NCBI GenBank assembly: GCA_002914845.1
Contig: JXTC01000010.1
Location: 760,150 to 824,149 of the forward strand
DNA length: 64,000 nucleotides
Direction: 5' to 3'
Source: Trema orientale
Lineage: Eukaryota > Streptophyta > Magnoliopsida > Rosales > Cannabaceae
Part shown: positions 23,571 to 36,482 of the stretch, in pieces
Numbering within the stretch: position 1 is the first letter of the stretch
How the letters are laid out: every line of letters starts with the position of its first letter
Notes under the pieces: model-generated
What the model saw: only the letters and a program-made list of their open reading frames with translations
Database searches by the model: none
Told to the model about the DNA's origin: nothing
Position numbers and translations under genes: made by a program

Positions 23571-24239
23571 ATATGTGAAAGGGGATTAGGCGGCCGTACA
23601 TTAGTGATCATAGGGTGGGTTGGCACTTAGTAGGGGCCAGGGATTGAAGATTGATCATTCATTCATGAAGGCGACAATAGTAGTTATGAGCTACGATCGA
23701 GGGGAAGTGGAGAACAAAGAAATGTCAAACAAGTCAGACCCAGTAAAACGAGTTTGCCACGCGGTAGTCCTATGACCGTAGGATTCAACTGGTGAAGATC
23801 AGGCAGCTAAGTTTGTCCAACAGAACTAGTTTCACAGAATCCATCGGGATTCAGGTCAGGTGATGTGAGCTCTTGGAATTTCTCGTGACAAGTTCACGAG
23901 AAAATGGATAATAAGTCTCTCTTTCAGTTACTCTTTTTTCTCATTAACTTTTCCTTTGATACTTTGATTATGTTTGTATATCTAAGTTTTCAGATAAAAC
24001 GAATAATATTTCATAAATTATGATGACGCATGTTGAACCAAAAATAATAACAATATAATTAAACCCAATTTTGGGTACAATACTTCAAGAAACTCCGCGA
24101 TTATTTTTTAAAATTAATCATAAAAAAAGGCCAAAAGGGACAATAAAACAACAATGCATAACTATATGGTTATTATCCTGGGGTTTTTAGATAAATACGT
24201 TAAAAATGGTTTCCCTTTTAAAATATACGAAGAGGACCC
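23571..24239. other. Intergenic with a short hairpin
   Basis: No gene. A 9-bp stem with 5-nt loop (TTCTCGTGA CAAGT TCACGAGAA) lies at 23880-23902. It is too short to classify. Confidence 0.45.
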
Positions 24240-24814
24240 AATAACTTGAAAAATACGGTTATACGGAGCTAAAAGTTAGAAAAATACGACCTATAACTTT
24301 TTAAAATACGGCTTGATGCAGTGATGCTGACGCTGACGCGGGAGTATTTTTTTTTCTCTTTTTAAAAGGACGTCAGGCCTGTTTTTTTTTTTTTTCACTT
24401 TTTATTTCTTTTTAAAGGACAAGTGCTTGTCCAAAAACGTGTCAGTGCATGTTATAGTTCTGACACAAGATTATATATTACTATTTTTTGATTCTATTAA
24501 TTATTATTAATTTTACTTTTTTTATAATCCAAATTATTTGTTTTTTCATTTTTCTTTTTAGTCTTTTTCAGTCATGTTTTTCTCAATTTCACGTTCTTTG
24601 TTTTTTGCTAGTAATTTAAATTTTTTATTTTATTTGTATGCTTATTTTTGGTTTAACAAATTTTAAAAATTTAATTACATTATCGCACATACTTTCCGTA
24701 ATTTTTTTTTGAGAGACTTTGAATTCTTTTTTGAAGTAGCTTATGCCATACTTCTAATAAAATTAATTCTAAAGCTCTTATATGACTTTATTTTCAATTT
24801 TTTAGATAATGCTA

Positions 24815-26480
24815 GTAATTTGGTAAGATACCTATAGTAACTATTTTTCTTCCATAATAAGCAACACCTCAATTATTTTCCTATCTCCAAGATACTAACA
24901 ATATCATGATAAGATATCTATGGTTGCACAATAAGTAACACCTAAGCCATCTCTTGGATACCAAAGGTATTATGATAAGATACCTATAGCTATGCAATAA
25001 GCAACACCCAAACTGTATTCCCATCTCTTACCAAAGGTATTATGATAAGATACTTATGTTTACATAAGAAGTTACAACCCAACTCTCTTCCCATCTTTTG
25101 GATACAAAGGTATCATAATATGATACCTATGGTAAACTTCTTTATTTTTTTTTTTTGATAAAAAATATCAAACACCATTTAAATTTCTAAGATACGTATT
25201 GTAACTTCTTTTTTTTTCTTTAATTTTTTCAAATAACACTTTTGTAAGATACCTAAAATATTTTTGTTTTTGGCAATAAGGAACTCCAAACTCCCATTCC
25301 AATATTCCTAATACTATAAGTAAAAAAGTAGGACATTTATATCGCAACATCTCTTCTTTTTTTTTTTTTGGAAATGAAAAATGCCAAACTACTCTTTGAA
25401 TTTTCAAAATACGATAAGTAATTTGGTTGGATACCTATGGTAATTTTTTAAAATTTACTTGGATACCATAAGTATCATAGTAGGATACCTACGATAATCC
25501 TAGTTTTTTTTAAGCTTATTCCAGTTTTTAATATATAGTTTTCAATTTCGTAATTATTGTATCTATTTATCACTTTTTTGCCCCTTTTTGTACTCATAAG
25601 TCTTAATTAATTTTCTATTTTTTGTGCCTTTTTTTTTTTTAGATTTTAGCAATTATAAATTTTGATAGAAATAAAAGAACCCCAAATTTACACTCCCATA
25701 TCTCAAATACTATAAGTAACATAGTAAGATACATATGGTATTTTTTTTTCTTTTTTAATTTCCTCAGAAACTTAAATTAACATGATAAGATACTTATGAT
25801 AATCTTTCTTAACTTTTTTTCCCCCAATATATTATGATTACTACAGGTATCCTTGTAAGAGACCTATAATACTTTCAAGGATACTTATGATACCTAAGGT
25901 AAATTTATCAATAAGAAACACTAAACATTCTTTCCAATTCACGAATACTAATATACTATAAGTATCATGTAAGGATACTACAAATAAAAGTATCTTGTAA
26001 GGATACTAATATATATTATGAATAGTTAACACATTGAAAAATTTTAATTTAAAAAGTAAATACTAATAGAGAGAGAAAAAAAAGAAACAAAAGAAGAGAG
26101 AGAAAAAGAAGACAACAAAAACAAAATATAAAAAAATATTTGAGAGAAAAAAATGTACTCTGGACCGATACTTTGGATAACATAGATAATTTTATAAGAT
26201 ACCTTGGTATCTTGAATCAATACTTTGGATACCATAGGTAATTTAGCAAGATACCTTGGATAACATAGATAATTTAGTAAGATACCTTAGTATCTTAGAC
26301 CGATACTTATAATATCATTAATAATTTAGTAGGATACATCTGTATCTTAGACCGATATTTTTTTTTTTTTAATTTTTGAGACACTGATACTAAATCATAT
26401 AAGCAAAATCCAATTCTCCTCCCAATTTCATGGATAGCATAGGTAATCTAGTAGAATACCTTAGTATATGTACATATAAT
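24815..26480. repeat. Degenerate GATACC(T)ATGGTA repeat field
   Basis: Dozens of imperfect copies of words such as AAGATACCTATGGTA, GGATACCAAAGGTATTATGA and ACCGATACTTTGGATACC. At 24830-25130 the units are about 70-80 bp (CAATAAGCAACACC..CCATCTCTTGGATACC..AAGATACCTATGG); at 26150-26370 they are about 55 bp and contain ACCTTAGTATCTTAGACCGA. It looks like an old minisatellite that has lost register in the middle. Confidence 0.75.
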
Positions 26481-26734
26481 TTTATTTTTGGGAAAATCTT
26501 TGGAAAATACTCAAACATATAAAATTAGTTTAAAAAAAATAAAATTTATCCCAAAAAATTAATTCTATACTAAAAATATTAAATTCTAACAAAAACATTG
26601 AATTAAAAAAAATAAATTAAAAAATAGTTAAAACGTAATTTTAGAAATCAAAAAAATAATTTAAAGGATTTTTTTTTTTTTTAAGAATGACCAACTTCAA
26701 ACTATTACCCCTATGTCATAGGTAAGCATGATTA

Positions 26735-27186
26735 AAAGCCAAATCCCGTACTCCACTTAACTTCCTCAAAAGGAAAAAAAACACTTACAAGGTTTGAAGA
26801 ATTAAAATGATTAGCTGAGCGGGAAAAAAATAATTAAAATAATTAAAAATAAAAAAGCAAAAAAAGTTGTTGCATCAGGAGGAGTCAGGACAAGGCCTGA
26901 CAAATTGCGTGCAATTAGTGTGCTGACCACGCGCGTCTTCATATTAGTTTCTTCTTTTTTTTTNAAAGCCAAATCCCGTACTCCACTTAACTTCCTCAAA
27001 AGGAAAAAAAACACTTACAAGGTTTGAAGAATTAAAATGATTAGCTGAGGGGGAAAAAATAATTAAAAATAAAAAAGCAAAAAAAAGTTGTTGCATCAGG
27101 AGGAGTCAGGACAAGGCCTGACAAATTGCGTGCAATTAGTGTGCTGACCACGCGCGTCTTCATATTAGTTTCTTCTTTTTTTTTTT
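26735..27186. repeat. Near-identical direct duplication separated by an N (likely assembly join)
   Basis: 26735-26963 and 26965-27186 both run from AAAGCCAAATCCCGTACTCC to TTAGTTTCTTCTTTTTTTT and differ only in homopolymer lengths, one base and an 8-9-bp indel. The single N at 26964 sits exactly at the junction after a T run. This is what two overlapping contig ends joined without merging look like. Confidence 0.8.
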
Positions 27187-27275
27187 CAATAAATAATTTC
27201 CGATTGTTGGGCTGTCGTATTATAGAGAAATTGGGCCGTATTTTTCTAAAACTTATTCTCCGTACATCGTAAAAA

Positions 27276-28621
27276 GCAAAATTTTTGCTCAAAAGTCGAA
27301 CAGGGCATGATTTCCTCTATTATCCTTTGTCTTTGGTTGGTTTATTACATGCACTCCTAAGCCCACTAGTTAGTTTTTGGATGGTTTGTTTGCTATATCT
27401 AAAGCAACCAAATTTATTTTAATTTTTCTAATTTCGATTTTTTCAATTTTAGGTTTATTTTATTCACGGTTGATCGGACTACTCAGTTCTTATGGTCCCT
27501 GGCTGGAAAGGCAACTTGATTTGATAATGAGAGAAACTAGCTAGGAAAGAAACTATGTTTTATTTAAAAGTTTTTATTTTAAAATTAATATTACAAACGT
27601 TTTTTTTAAGGAATAATATAGTCTTTATAAATACGATTGCATTATATTACATACATAGTTTTTATTTGGTCTTTTTTTTTTTCAGTCGATTTGTCAGTTA
27701 TACCTAAATCAATAAGAATTAGTTCGATTTTCTTGATTTCGATTTATTCAATTTCAGTTGGACGAGTTACTATTTTTTTCATTTCACCAATTTCTTTTGC
27801 TTTTTTTTTTCACACCCCTATTTCAATGATAAAATTTGAATAAAGTTTCACAAAGTTTTTGTTAAAAAAAATGTATATCACAATGTAATCATATTTTACC
27901 CAATAAGTTGACTAATAAATAAAACTTCAGAAAAAAAAAATATTAATAGAGAGAAAGTGAAGAATCCACAGGGCGATTCGTTTGTATGTCCGAAAAATTA
28001 AAAAGAAAGACTGGAAAAAAAAAATATTTCTGAGCTCATTCTTAATTATTGGCTGCTCTGAAACCACAATCTATTTATATCTCTCTCCCTTTTTTTTCTT
28101 TTTTTTTTTTGAGAGATTATATCTCATTTTTAGTTTCGTGGAAAAAGGTTAAAAGCCTAACTAGAACATTATAGGAAGAGGAGGCAAGATACTAAATAGA
28201 TACGGGTGATTTAATATCATTATGAAGACTTCTCATTCATTTATTGCAAAAGATATAATAGCCTGCTCAATATGGATTCTACATAGCTTTTGGTTTATAG
28301 AGTTATAGGTGGGTATCTTCACTTGCTAAGTCCCCAAAATTAATTGGCTTCTGTCAAATCTGTTACTTTTTTCATGTCAAAAGTTGCCCCTTTCTTTTAA
28401 TTATTATCTTATTTTTACCCCCACTTCTGTGCCATAAGTCAGATTTTCAGGCTCTGAAGGGTCTTGGAAAATGACATCTGTCAGGGGATCATTTTTCTTT
28501 TTGGTCCATCAACTTCGTCGTTTGTGAATGTCATCAACCCAAAAGATAAAAATAAATGGGTCCAATTCATTACATAGAGTGAGTTATTATCTGATATTTA
28601 TGAGAGACATAAAATGAATGA
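27276..28621. other. Intergenic, AT-rich
   Basis: Homopolymer-rich non-coding sequence; no gene or element boundary identified. Confidence 0.5.
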
Positions 28622-28630
28622 GATAAAAAA

Positions 28631-28813
28631 GAATAATGCTAATAGAGCACGGTGCAGTGATATCACAGTGATGTGTCAGTCTGTCACTGACTAATCATAA
28701 TTATAATTTAAGTGGGACCTATGTAAGACCCAGTTTATTAATTAAATCATCCAGTGACAAACAGACATGTCACTGTGGTGCTAGACACCACTGGTGCCCC
28801 CATAGCATTACTC
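28631..28813 (+). mobile_element. Mutator-type MITE, GAGTAATGCTATGG family, copy 2
   Basis: 183 bp, ends GAATAATGCTAATAGAGCAC and GCCCCCATAGCATTACTC, exact 9-bp TSD GATAAAAAA (28622-28630, 28814-28822). Same orientation as copy 1. Confidence 0.92.
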
Positions 28814-28822
28814 GATAAAAAA

Positions 28823-29967
28823 TAGAGTCAAAATATTTTATTTGTGGAGCTTTTGCAACATTGAGGTTGTCTTATTTTATTTTTTTAAATAAACCATATT
28901 GTATATCATTTTAGAAACAAAAGACACCATGTTCACTCTCTTATTCTTTCGATGGACAAGTATTTTCTAACAAAAGCATTCAGATCAAGAAATTAAGAGT
29001 AGCAGTCTACTACACAATTCAACATGCTAACATTATTTCTATTAGGAAAGAGGTGTTAAAACCTTATGCCTGCTATTATTTAGATTACAAAGAAATACAA
29101 TAAGGTTATGTTTAGCTAGCTGTTCCCACGAGAAATTTCTTCGTAAATATTCTAAGTTACTCATGAAATATATACTGAATCTGATTAGTTTAAGAAGTTA
29201 CTCAAGACATAAATGTCACATACTTGGTCTGATTAATTAAGAACGTTAAAGATTAAATTCACGTTTCAGATAGGACGTATAAACTTAGTCTGATGAGTAA
29301 CAATCACGGCCCAAATCCACTAAATAAAAATAAAAGATCACTCTTTTTCTCTCTTATTCTTTTTCCCCCTAAGAATTTCGAACATTTAAGTCTCATTCAA
29401 GAAGAGTAACCATAACAACTACACTCCCTCAGTAAATTTCAGGGTAGCCCATTCTAATTCCAGAATTTTGTACCTGCTGCTCCTAAAACAACCAAAAACA
29501 ACACAAGGAAAAACTTCTCTGACGTTTCAAAAATTTGCCTGTGAAATGCCACGCTGCCTTGAGACAATTGAAAAAGCATTTATATTCATTACGACTGGGA
29601 GCGGGATCGGAAGAGTTTTTTGAACCATCGAAACCTCGCCGCAAAGTGTTTCCAATCAACCAAAGTAGGAAGAGTCAACCCTCAAAACCAACAATCCCAA
29701 CATCATCACAAGCCAAAATCCTTTGGGGAGAATGAAGTAGAAGTAGACAGCAATATAACTGTTCCCATATATATTGGTACCCCATTTAGCCAAATATATA
29801 AAAGTTACATACAGGGAAGTAAGTTTTCATAAAAATCCTGCCATGGAATAATACTCGTCAATGTTTGATAATTGTCTACATACTTGTAGAAGCAGCTATA
29901 TAATATATATTATTTATAACTTAAGTAGATAAGGCAAAGGTGTTTTATAACCACTAGTTTTTGAAAA
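28823..29967. other. 3' flank of the HD-ZIP III gene
   Basis: Holds the 3' UTR and downstream sequence of the minus-strand HD-ZIP III gene. Short plus-strand frames at 29535-29832 have no family signature and are probably UTR shadows. No separate gene seen. Confidence 0.55.
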
Positions 29968-32900
29968 TCACACAAAAGACCAATTCATGAACATGAATGC
30001 CAAGCAATGATTCGAGTCCTCGTCGTTGAGAACTTTCCATGCGACAGCCTGCTCATACGAGGCCGCCCTTCCCATGCTCGACACGCATATCCCTGCTGGC
30101 AGATAAGCAAAACCCTGTGCAGTTTCAAAAGTGTTAGAATCTCCACAAAGGTTACCTCACTCAGTTACCATTATGATTCAAGGTTAGCTAATTCTTAGTT
30201 CACCAGCAGAAGAACTTTTATCAGTATTAGTATCATTATGCTATAAGCAGTCCCCTTTGATTTACCTGCTGCATGATTTTGGAGAACTCAGAGCAGAGTA
30301 TCTTCCGACCGGCTTCGTCTAGAATCTTGTCGAGCATGATATCTTGAAGAGCCACAAGAGTTGTTTCGAGCATGTCGAGTCCAGCCTGGTTCGCAAAGGT
30401 GAAAACAGGAGATGCCTGCAATCAAAATTTCCACGTTTGTGTTAACTATTCTAGTATATAAAGCCATGATCAGCTATTAAAATAGTGTTGAATGGAAAGA
30501 AAAATAACTCCGATTACATATGAAATTAAAGTACTGAGGAAATTATTTTAGAAAGAGAAGAGTCAATACATTTGTTTTGACAGAGCAGCACATGATTGCA
30601 TCGGAGTGGTGCCAGAGTCGCTTCAAAACAGCATCACCGGACGGGGAATCCACTTGAAAAATGTCTCCTCCAGTGTGTATCCTGAAGCAGAAAAGAAAAA
30701 AATAATTAATATGAAACACAATAACTGAGAATTTTCTTCTTGGATAAGTAAAATATGATGCATTATTTTTGGATATCATAGCCAAGTCAAACCTGTAGCT
30801 TCGGCAAATCCACTGTGCCAAGGTAAGAGCTTCAGGAGATTGAGGAAGGGGTTTTGGTCCTAAGTGTGAGCTGAGTCGAGAGGGAGCAATAGCCATAGCA
30901 ACTCTCTGAACAGACCCGACGACACTGCGCACATACTGGCGAGCCATAGCAGCCACATTGTCTCGCGTGTGATTCTCGAAAGTGAACTGGAAGGCAATAG
31001 TCAGGACTGACCTAAGATTGTAACTATTTGGATCGGCTTCACTAGCTGGACGGGCACTTCCAGATCCTACTTCAAGAGTAGAAGCCAAATCCAGTGTGCG
31101 AGTAGCACCAGGCATATCCTGCAAAATGAAGAAGAAAAAAAAAAAAAAAACCACAAAGAAACAGTTGTTCTATCAATTCCACAAAGATTTAGAAGTTGTG
31201 CTCACTAAACTTGTAATGGGGAAAAAAAATCAATATCTAAGTCCTTGGATTGGCCTGATTGTCCAAAATGCCCAAGATAAAAAGAAAAACACAACTGTAA
31301 ATTTCTGAAGAGCATTTCCTATGTAAATTGTTTCAATAAGCTGAGCTATCTTACTAACCGCTTTTGGATCCAACGGAATGACGCGGAAACCAGATGGTAA
31401 TAACGGGGCTTCATCAGCAAAGGATTCATCAATTGGTGCAAAAACAAGCTGAGCACAGGAACCAACTGCATTTTCATCAACACCACTGCACAGCTGTCCA
31501 AAATAGATTCCAGGAAAATCAGGTTAGAAAATAAATCCACAATAGTAACTACATATTTCAAACTTCAATGAATAAAAGAACCAATTTCACGTGTAGTATA
31601 GTAATATTAACCTGTAACAAATACATATCCCGTGCCAAAGCAACCTCTTCAGGAGAGAAAGCATGGCCCTCCAACCGAACCACCTCAAGAAACTGCATTA
31701 GTTACAGAAGGTAAACTTTAGATACCTAATTATTATTTGTAAGCAGAGGAGAAACAAGTTCACTGAGTGGTCAGGCTATTACCTCCTCGTGCTCCACCGT
31801 GTGCGCAAGAGGTAAAATGACCTGGCTACTAGGAAAGCCACCAGGTCTTGCACAAGGAATTGCATAAGGACTAGCTTTAAGACACGAAGCAGAGTAGGCA
31901 TCAACCCCATAGTCAGCCCACTCGGATCGGTGCTCCCTCAGAAAACGAACAAGCAAAGCTGGGGGAACATTCTGATTCACAACATAAACGTAAACATCCA
32001 GACAAAGCTTATAGAAGTGAAATGAGATATGATTCTATTTGATATTACTTAAATAAAATTACCTGAAGCAGCATTGATGCCTTGGCACACAGCACCCCTC
32101 CAAAAGTCGGAAAAATCGATGCACTATATTGGGAGCCAAGAAATTTGTTTGAAGATGAGTTTACAACAATAGTTACATCCTCCACACCATCGCTACCCAA
32201 AAGTGACCACCCATCATCCGAAAACCCATTAACAGCGTCGTTGAAACCCCTAAACCCAGTGGAAGAAACATCAGCCAAATGAGAAACAATACAACGCAAG
32301 GACAGAGAAAAATCAAGGAAGTTGAATCAAATATCTAAATTGGTGGTCAGTCCATGCTGACCAGGCACTTTCCAGCCTTCTGCTTTCTTAGTTTGAAGAC
32401 CTTACCTGCAGAGTCTCTGACTAAATGTCCTCAAAACAGCAGGTTGACGGCCTCCACCATACTGTATTTCTCCACTACTTTCTTGAGCAATTTGTCGAAT
32501 ATGGCGCAAAGCCTAATGTAAGCATTAAGAAATACAAAGATAAAACATAAAGTAGAAAGGGATAATGACTACAGCAAAAGCCAATTGGAAAGGAAAAAAA
32601 CATCCATAGAGTACTAGAGTAGTACTCACAGCAACAGTCATTTTCTGAGCAAGAATTTTGGACGATTCATAGAGTGGCCTGAGAACTTCGGGAACGCTCC
32701 AAGCCTGAAAAACCAATCAAGTTTTTTATTTATAACAAAAATGGAATAACATACTCAGGTATTGGTCATTAAAATGGATTGATTTACTACTCACATCTAA
32801 ATCAACATGATCAACAATGTGAATAATAGAGCCACCACCCTCACAAGGTCGGATTAGAAATCCACTAGGGAGCATTTCTGCCCTGACAAAACATGAAGAT

Positions 32901-35900
32901 GCAGGGCCAGCTGGGCCACCAGTAGTAGATGTCAAGGACCTCTCACATATCTGCAAAATTGAATTTTACGCAGTAAGCAATACTATAACCATTTAGTATG
33001 ACTAAGACTTGGCTGCCATGGCTAAGATTCAGCTGAATCACTAGGTACGTCAACATGTTTGCCAATCAATTAAATAACTGAAAAAAGGACCAAAGAATGC
33101 AACTTCTTAATCATGCAAAATAAAGTAAAACCAATGAACACAACTAAACCAAAAAGCCTCTTCAATAATGGAACTAAATGCTTAAAACAGTGCTTTGTAT
33201 CATGTCCAAGGGAGAGAAAAAGAATTTCGGATGCAAATATTCATTGAGTTACCACAAGACTGTTATCTTCCAAACTAGTAGTATATCTCAGTGTCCAAAA
33301 GTCGCGTGCTGCTGCTAATGTTGTAGGTGCATATGTCTGGTGTGAAGAAATTTCATTAGAAAGAGAACAAGTTTATCATATATTATAGAAGAAAAACTTA
33401 TAAATAATTTAGTAATGAATTAACCTGCATATATACGAGCTCAATCGTCCCACCATTTCCTGTAGGAATAACACTCAATACATCAACGCAACGGCAGTCG
33501 CGAAACCATGATGTACGATCTTTGAGAATCTCAGCGACCTACATTGAATTTTTTAAACATATATATTAGACTAGGCAAAAAAAGGGGATACTTCATTAGT
33601 GAGGGATATTTAAAAGAAATAAGAGACAATCAGCAACAGATACAAGTACCTTTGTGGGCTCTAGGCTCACAAGACCGCAAGCTCGTGCTGCTACCCCACT
33701 ACAGTTGCGGGAAACAGCAACGATACCAATAGAATCCGGACCAGGCTACAAAATCATACTTCATAAATTAACCAAAAACATCTTAATGCACAAACACCAT
33801 TACATTGCTTCACTTGGAAAGGAAAAAAATAATACATTCCATGCATCCGCGTGCATGTCTTAATGAAAAAATAAGGGGCTTTAAGAATATACCTTCATCC
33901 CAATCATCTGGACCCAGTCGACAGCAGTTCCAGTAGCCTTGGACAGGAACTCTGCCAGGGTCTCCTCTGCTATTGCTAGGAGGCTGACATGTAAAACGTT
34001 CATGAGCTACTTAAACCAAATATCAAATGAGCTATTAAAACAAACAATTATAACAAAATTACTCACCCAGCTGGGTTGTTAGCATCCCTTTGGGGCTGCT
34101 GAGGTGTTGGGTTTTGCTGTTGTTGGTTTTGACCACTCATGACCACAGACTCACAACTATTGTCTGTGGTCGTCCCAGATGCCTGTTAAGAACAATAAGA
34201 GACTTCTTTCAAGACACAATATTTGCAACAGTACAAACCTCATTAAGTTCTTTAAAACACTAGCTAACGCAAAAAAACAATGAGGCAAATTTTGCCTCAG
34301 AAGTTCAGATTATTCTTCCACGGTAAACAAAATAATTAGAAGAAGATTCTGAGTGGCTTACAGTCTGCAGTTGATTTCTCATATATCCGTTTTCATAAAC
34401 CAAGTGGGAGACCTGCTTCTGTAAGCGATCATTCTCTTCCATCAACAGCTTGTTCATCGCAGTCAGCTTTCTATTGACTGTCTGGAGTCGAGAAGCTTCC
34501 TTCCTCTGCTTTTCTCGACATCTACATAAAGAACATCGAACAACATATTAGTTTAGACTTTAGAGAACCAGTCATCAGTCAAATTTTAAAGTTACTTTAA
34601 ACCAATAGGCATGAGCACACTAAGGTTACAAGAACAACTGTCTGTCCCGATCAGGAAAAAATTCCCAGTGAAATTCGAATAAATTGGCAATATTACTGAC
34701 AAAGCGTTAACAAGTTGCTAACTTATTCAAATTTGACTTGTGCTTTAGTCCTAGTCATAGTGAATCAAAATGCACAAGGTAACAATAAGAGGTCCCAAAT
34801 TGCCTCCTATATGCTGTCAGCACTATGAGAAAAAGAAACGGCACACTGCCTTAACAATGCAATCGCTATAACATACCATTTTAGTACAAAGACGAGTAAA
34901 AGCTCAGAAGAAACGACAAAGGTACAGCTGATCATTATGAATTTTAAGAAAAAGAAGCAGAAAGTTCAAGACTTGAGCGACCAAAGTTTTTATTTTTTAA
35001 AATTCACTCTCTGCATAAGGACAAATTAAGAGGAAAACAAAATATCATAAACCCAGAAGAAAATGAGTCTGGTCATTATCCTTTTACAAAAGAACCAAGT
35101 CATGCCAAAGCATATTCTGGGAGACCTTGCACATTATTATTATTATTTTTGGAACTTGAACGTTACTCCAAATACTACCATAAAATGAAAAACCTGGAAC
35201 CAAATAAAAGTTTCCCTTCTGAGAATAACAGAAACATTATTACATTATTAAACTCAAAATTGAAATAGAGAAGAAACTATAATAGAATAAAGTAAAGGCA
35301 TCCTAAAGCCACTAAATATGCTGTCTTTATCCTTCAATTAGACTTAAAAGTCATGACAAAAGAGAGAGGGAAAAAACCCCTTTTCAGATGAAATTGTCAG
35401 ACATTTAAAAACAAAAAGCTTTTTTCCTTAGGATATCCATAAATGAGCAGAGAAAGAAGGAAGAAAGCTAACGAGGAGATAATTATAAAAAACTAAAGAA
35501 AAAAGGAAAAGGTTAGGAAATTAGAGAAAGGGATACTAAATAAAAAATTAAAAAAGAATGCTGTTCACTGGAAATGGACAAAAATCCTTTTTCATCGAGC
35601 AAATAACACACAAGACAGGCTGCAAAAGCAAAATCCAAAACTCACACGCATAAAAAGAAAATCTCTTGAAACTTACAAAGTAATCTAGAGAATAGAATAT
35701 TGCATAAAATAGTAAAGATGACATCGATATTAGTACAGAAATAAAAATAAAAAGATAACTTTTGATTCCAGAAGAACCATTGCTTTCCTCAAAAGACAAA
35801 GAGCTATTAAATAAGAATGGAGCGTGGGAAACAAAACCCACATTCCAAAAAACTTCACCAGCAAAATAGAAAATAAAAGAATTTATTTCGGTCTGCCCAA

Positions 35901-36409
35901 CAGAAGAACAGACCCATTATTTGACTACTCACTTTATTTTTAAAATAAGATCAAAAGAAGAGAAAAACAAGAAATTTGAGGTACCCCAAGTGATAAAAAT
36001 GATCAAACTGTTATAAATCACAATAATGAAATGAGACTTCAGAAANGAACAAAGAAAGAGCTTGAAACAGGTCCAGAGACGGAAATGATTGATCTTGTGT
36101 TTGAATAACTCTTAGCCAAAAAAGATATACAAGTCATTATAATCTATATGTTTATATACATATACATATATATACGATATACCTGCGGTTCTGAAACCAG
36201 ACTTTGATCTGTTTAGGTTCAATATTAGAGAGAATAGGACACTCCCTAATGAGCTGCTGCCTTCTCAAGGAGCTGGGCTTTGGACATTCCGAGTATACCC
36301 TCTCCAAGGCCTCAACTTGCTCCGGTGTATACCTCACGTACTTACTTGTATCCATTTGCTTATTATTAATACTATTTGCTGATGAGTCTTTGTGCATCAC
36401 AAGCGCCAT
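29968..36409 (-). CDS. PHV: Class III HD-ZIP transcription factor, PHABULOSA/PHAVOLUTA type, complete
   Basis: Nuclear regulator of adaxial identity, meristem and vascular patterning. Eighteen exons, all with GT-AG borders and consistent phases: 36409-36183, 34521-34362, 34182-34067, 33983-33893, 33745-33650, 33538-33425, 33336-33253, 32950-32795, 32704-32630, 32512-32406, 32249-32063, 31971-31783, 31692-31612, 31493-31359, 31118-30793, 30681-30570, 30415-30266, 30114-29968. They total 2553 nt, 850 aa. Homeodomain at about 23-86 (IKVWFQNRRCREKQRKEASR), leucine zipper at about 80-125, START domain at about 165-385 (AEFLSKATGTAVDWVQM), C-terminal MEKHLA region ending SNHCLAFMFMNWSFV. Signatures QYGGGRQPAVLRTFSQRLCR and RSVLTIAFQFTFENHTRDN place it with PHB/PHV rather than REV, HB15 or HB8. 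PHV is favoured by the DRT111 neighbour. Intron 1 is long (1661 bp) and has an N at 36046. Confidence 0.97.
33736..33903 (-). promoter_or_regulatory. miR165/166 target site split across the exon 4/5 junction
   Basis: Exon 4 ends TTGGGATGAAG (33903-33893) and exon 5 starts CCTGGTCCGG (33745-33736). The spliced 21-nt site exists only in mature mRNA. It encodes IGMKPGP (residues 195-201) at the START domain start, the position conserved in all class III HD-ZIP genes. Pairing to miR166 is expected to be complete except near the two ends. Confidence 0.95.
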
Positions 36410-36482
36410 GCAACGATGTGTCAACCCCCAAAAACCAGAACTAAGCTAAAAACCCATCAAAGAAAAACAGAGAAAAATAGCA

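Larger units (their letters stand above)
24240..27275. mobile_element. Possible large element bounded by related inverted ends
   Basis: The left block (about 24250-24302: ATACGGAGCTAAAAGTTAGA and AAAATACGACC) and the reverse complement of the right block (about 27225-27270: TACGGAGAATAAGTTTTAGA and AAAATACGGCCC) are inverted repeats over roughly 45 bp. CGTCAGGCCTG-like and TGATGC-like words recur nearby on both sides. No transposase frame is visible between them and I could not find a TSD, so the borders are approximate. The interior is the GATACC repeat field. Confidence 0.4.
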
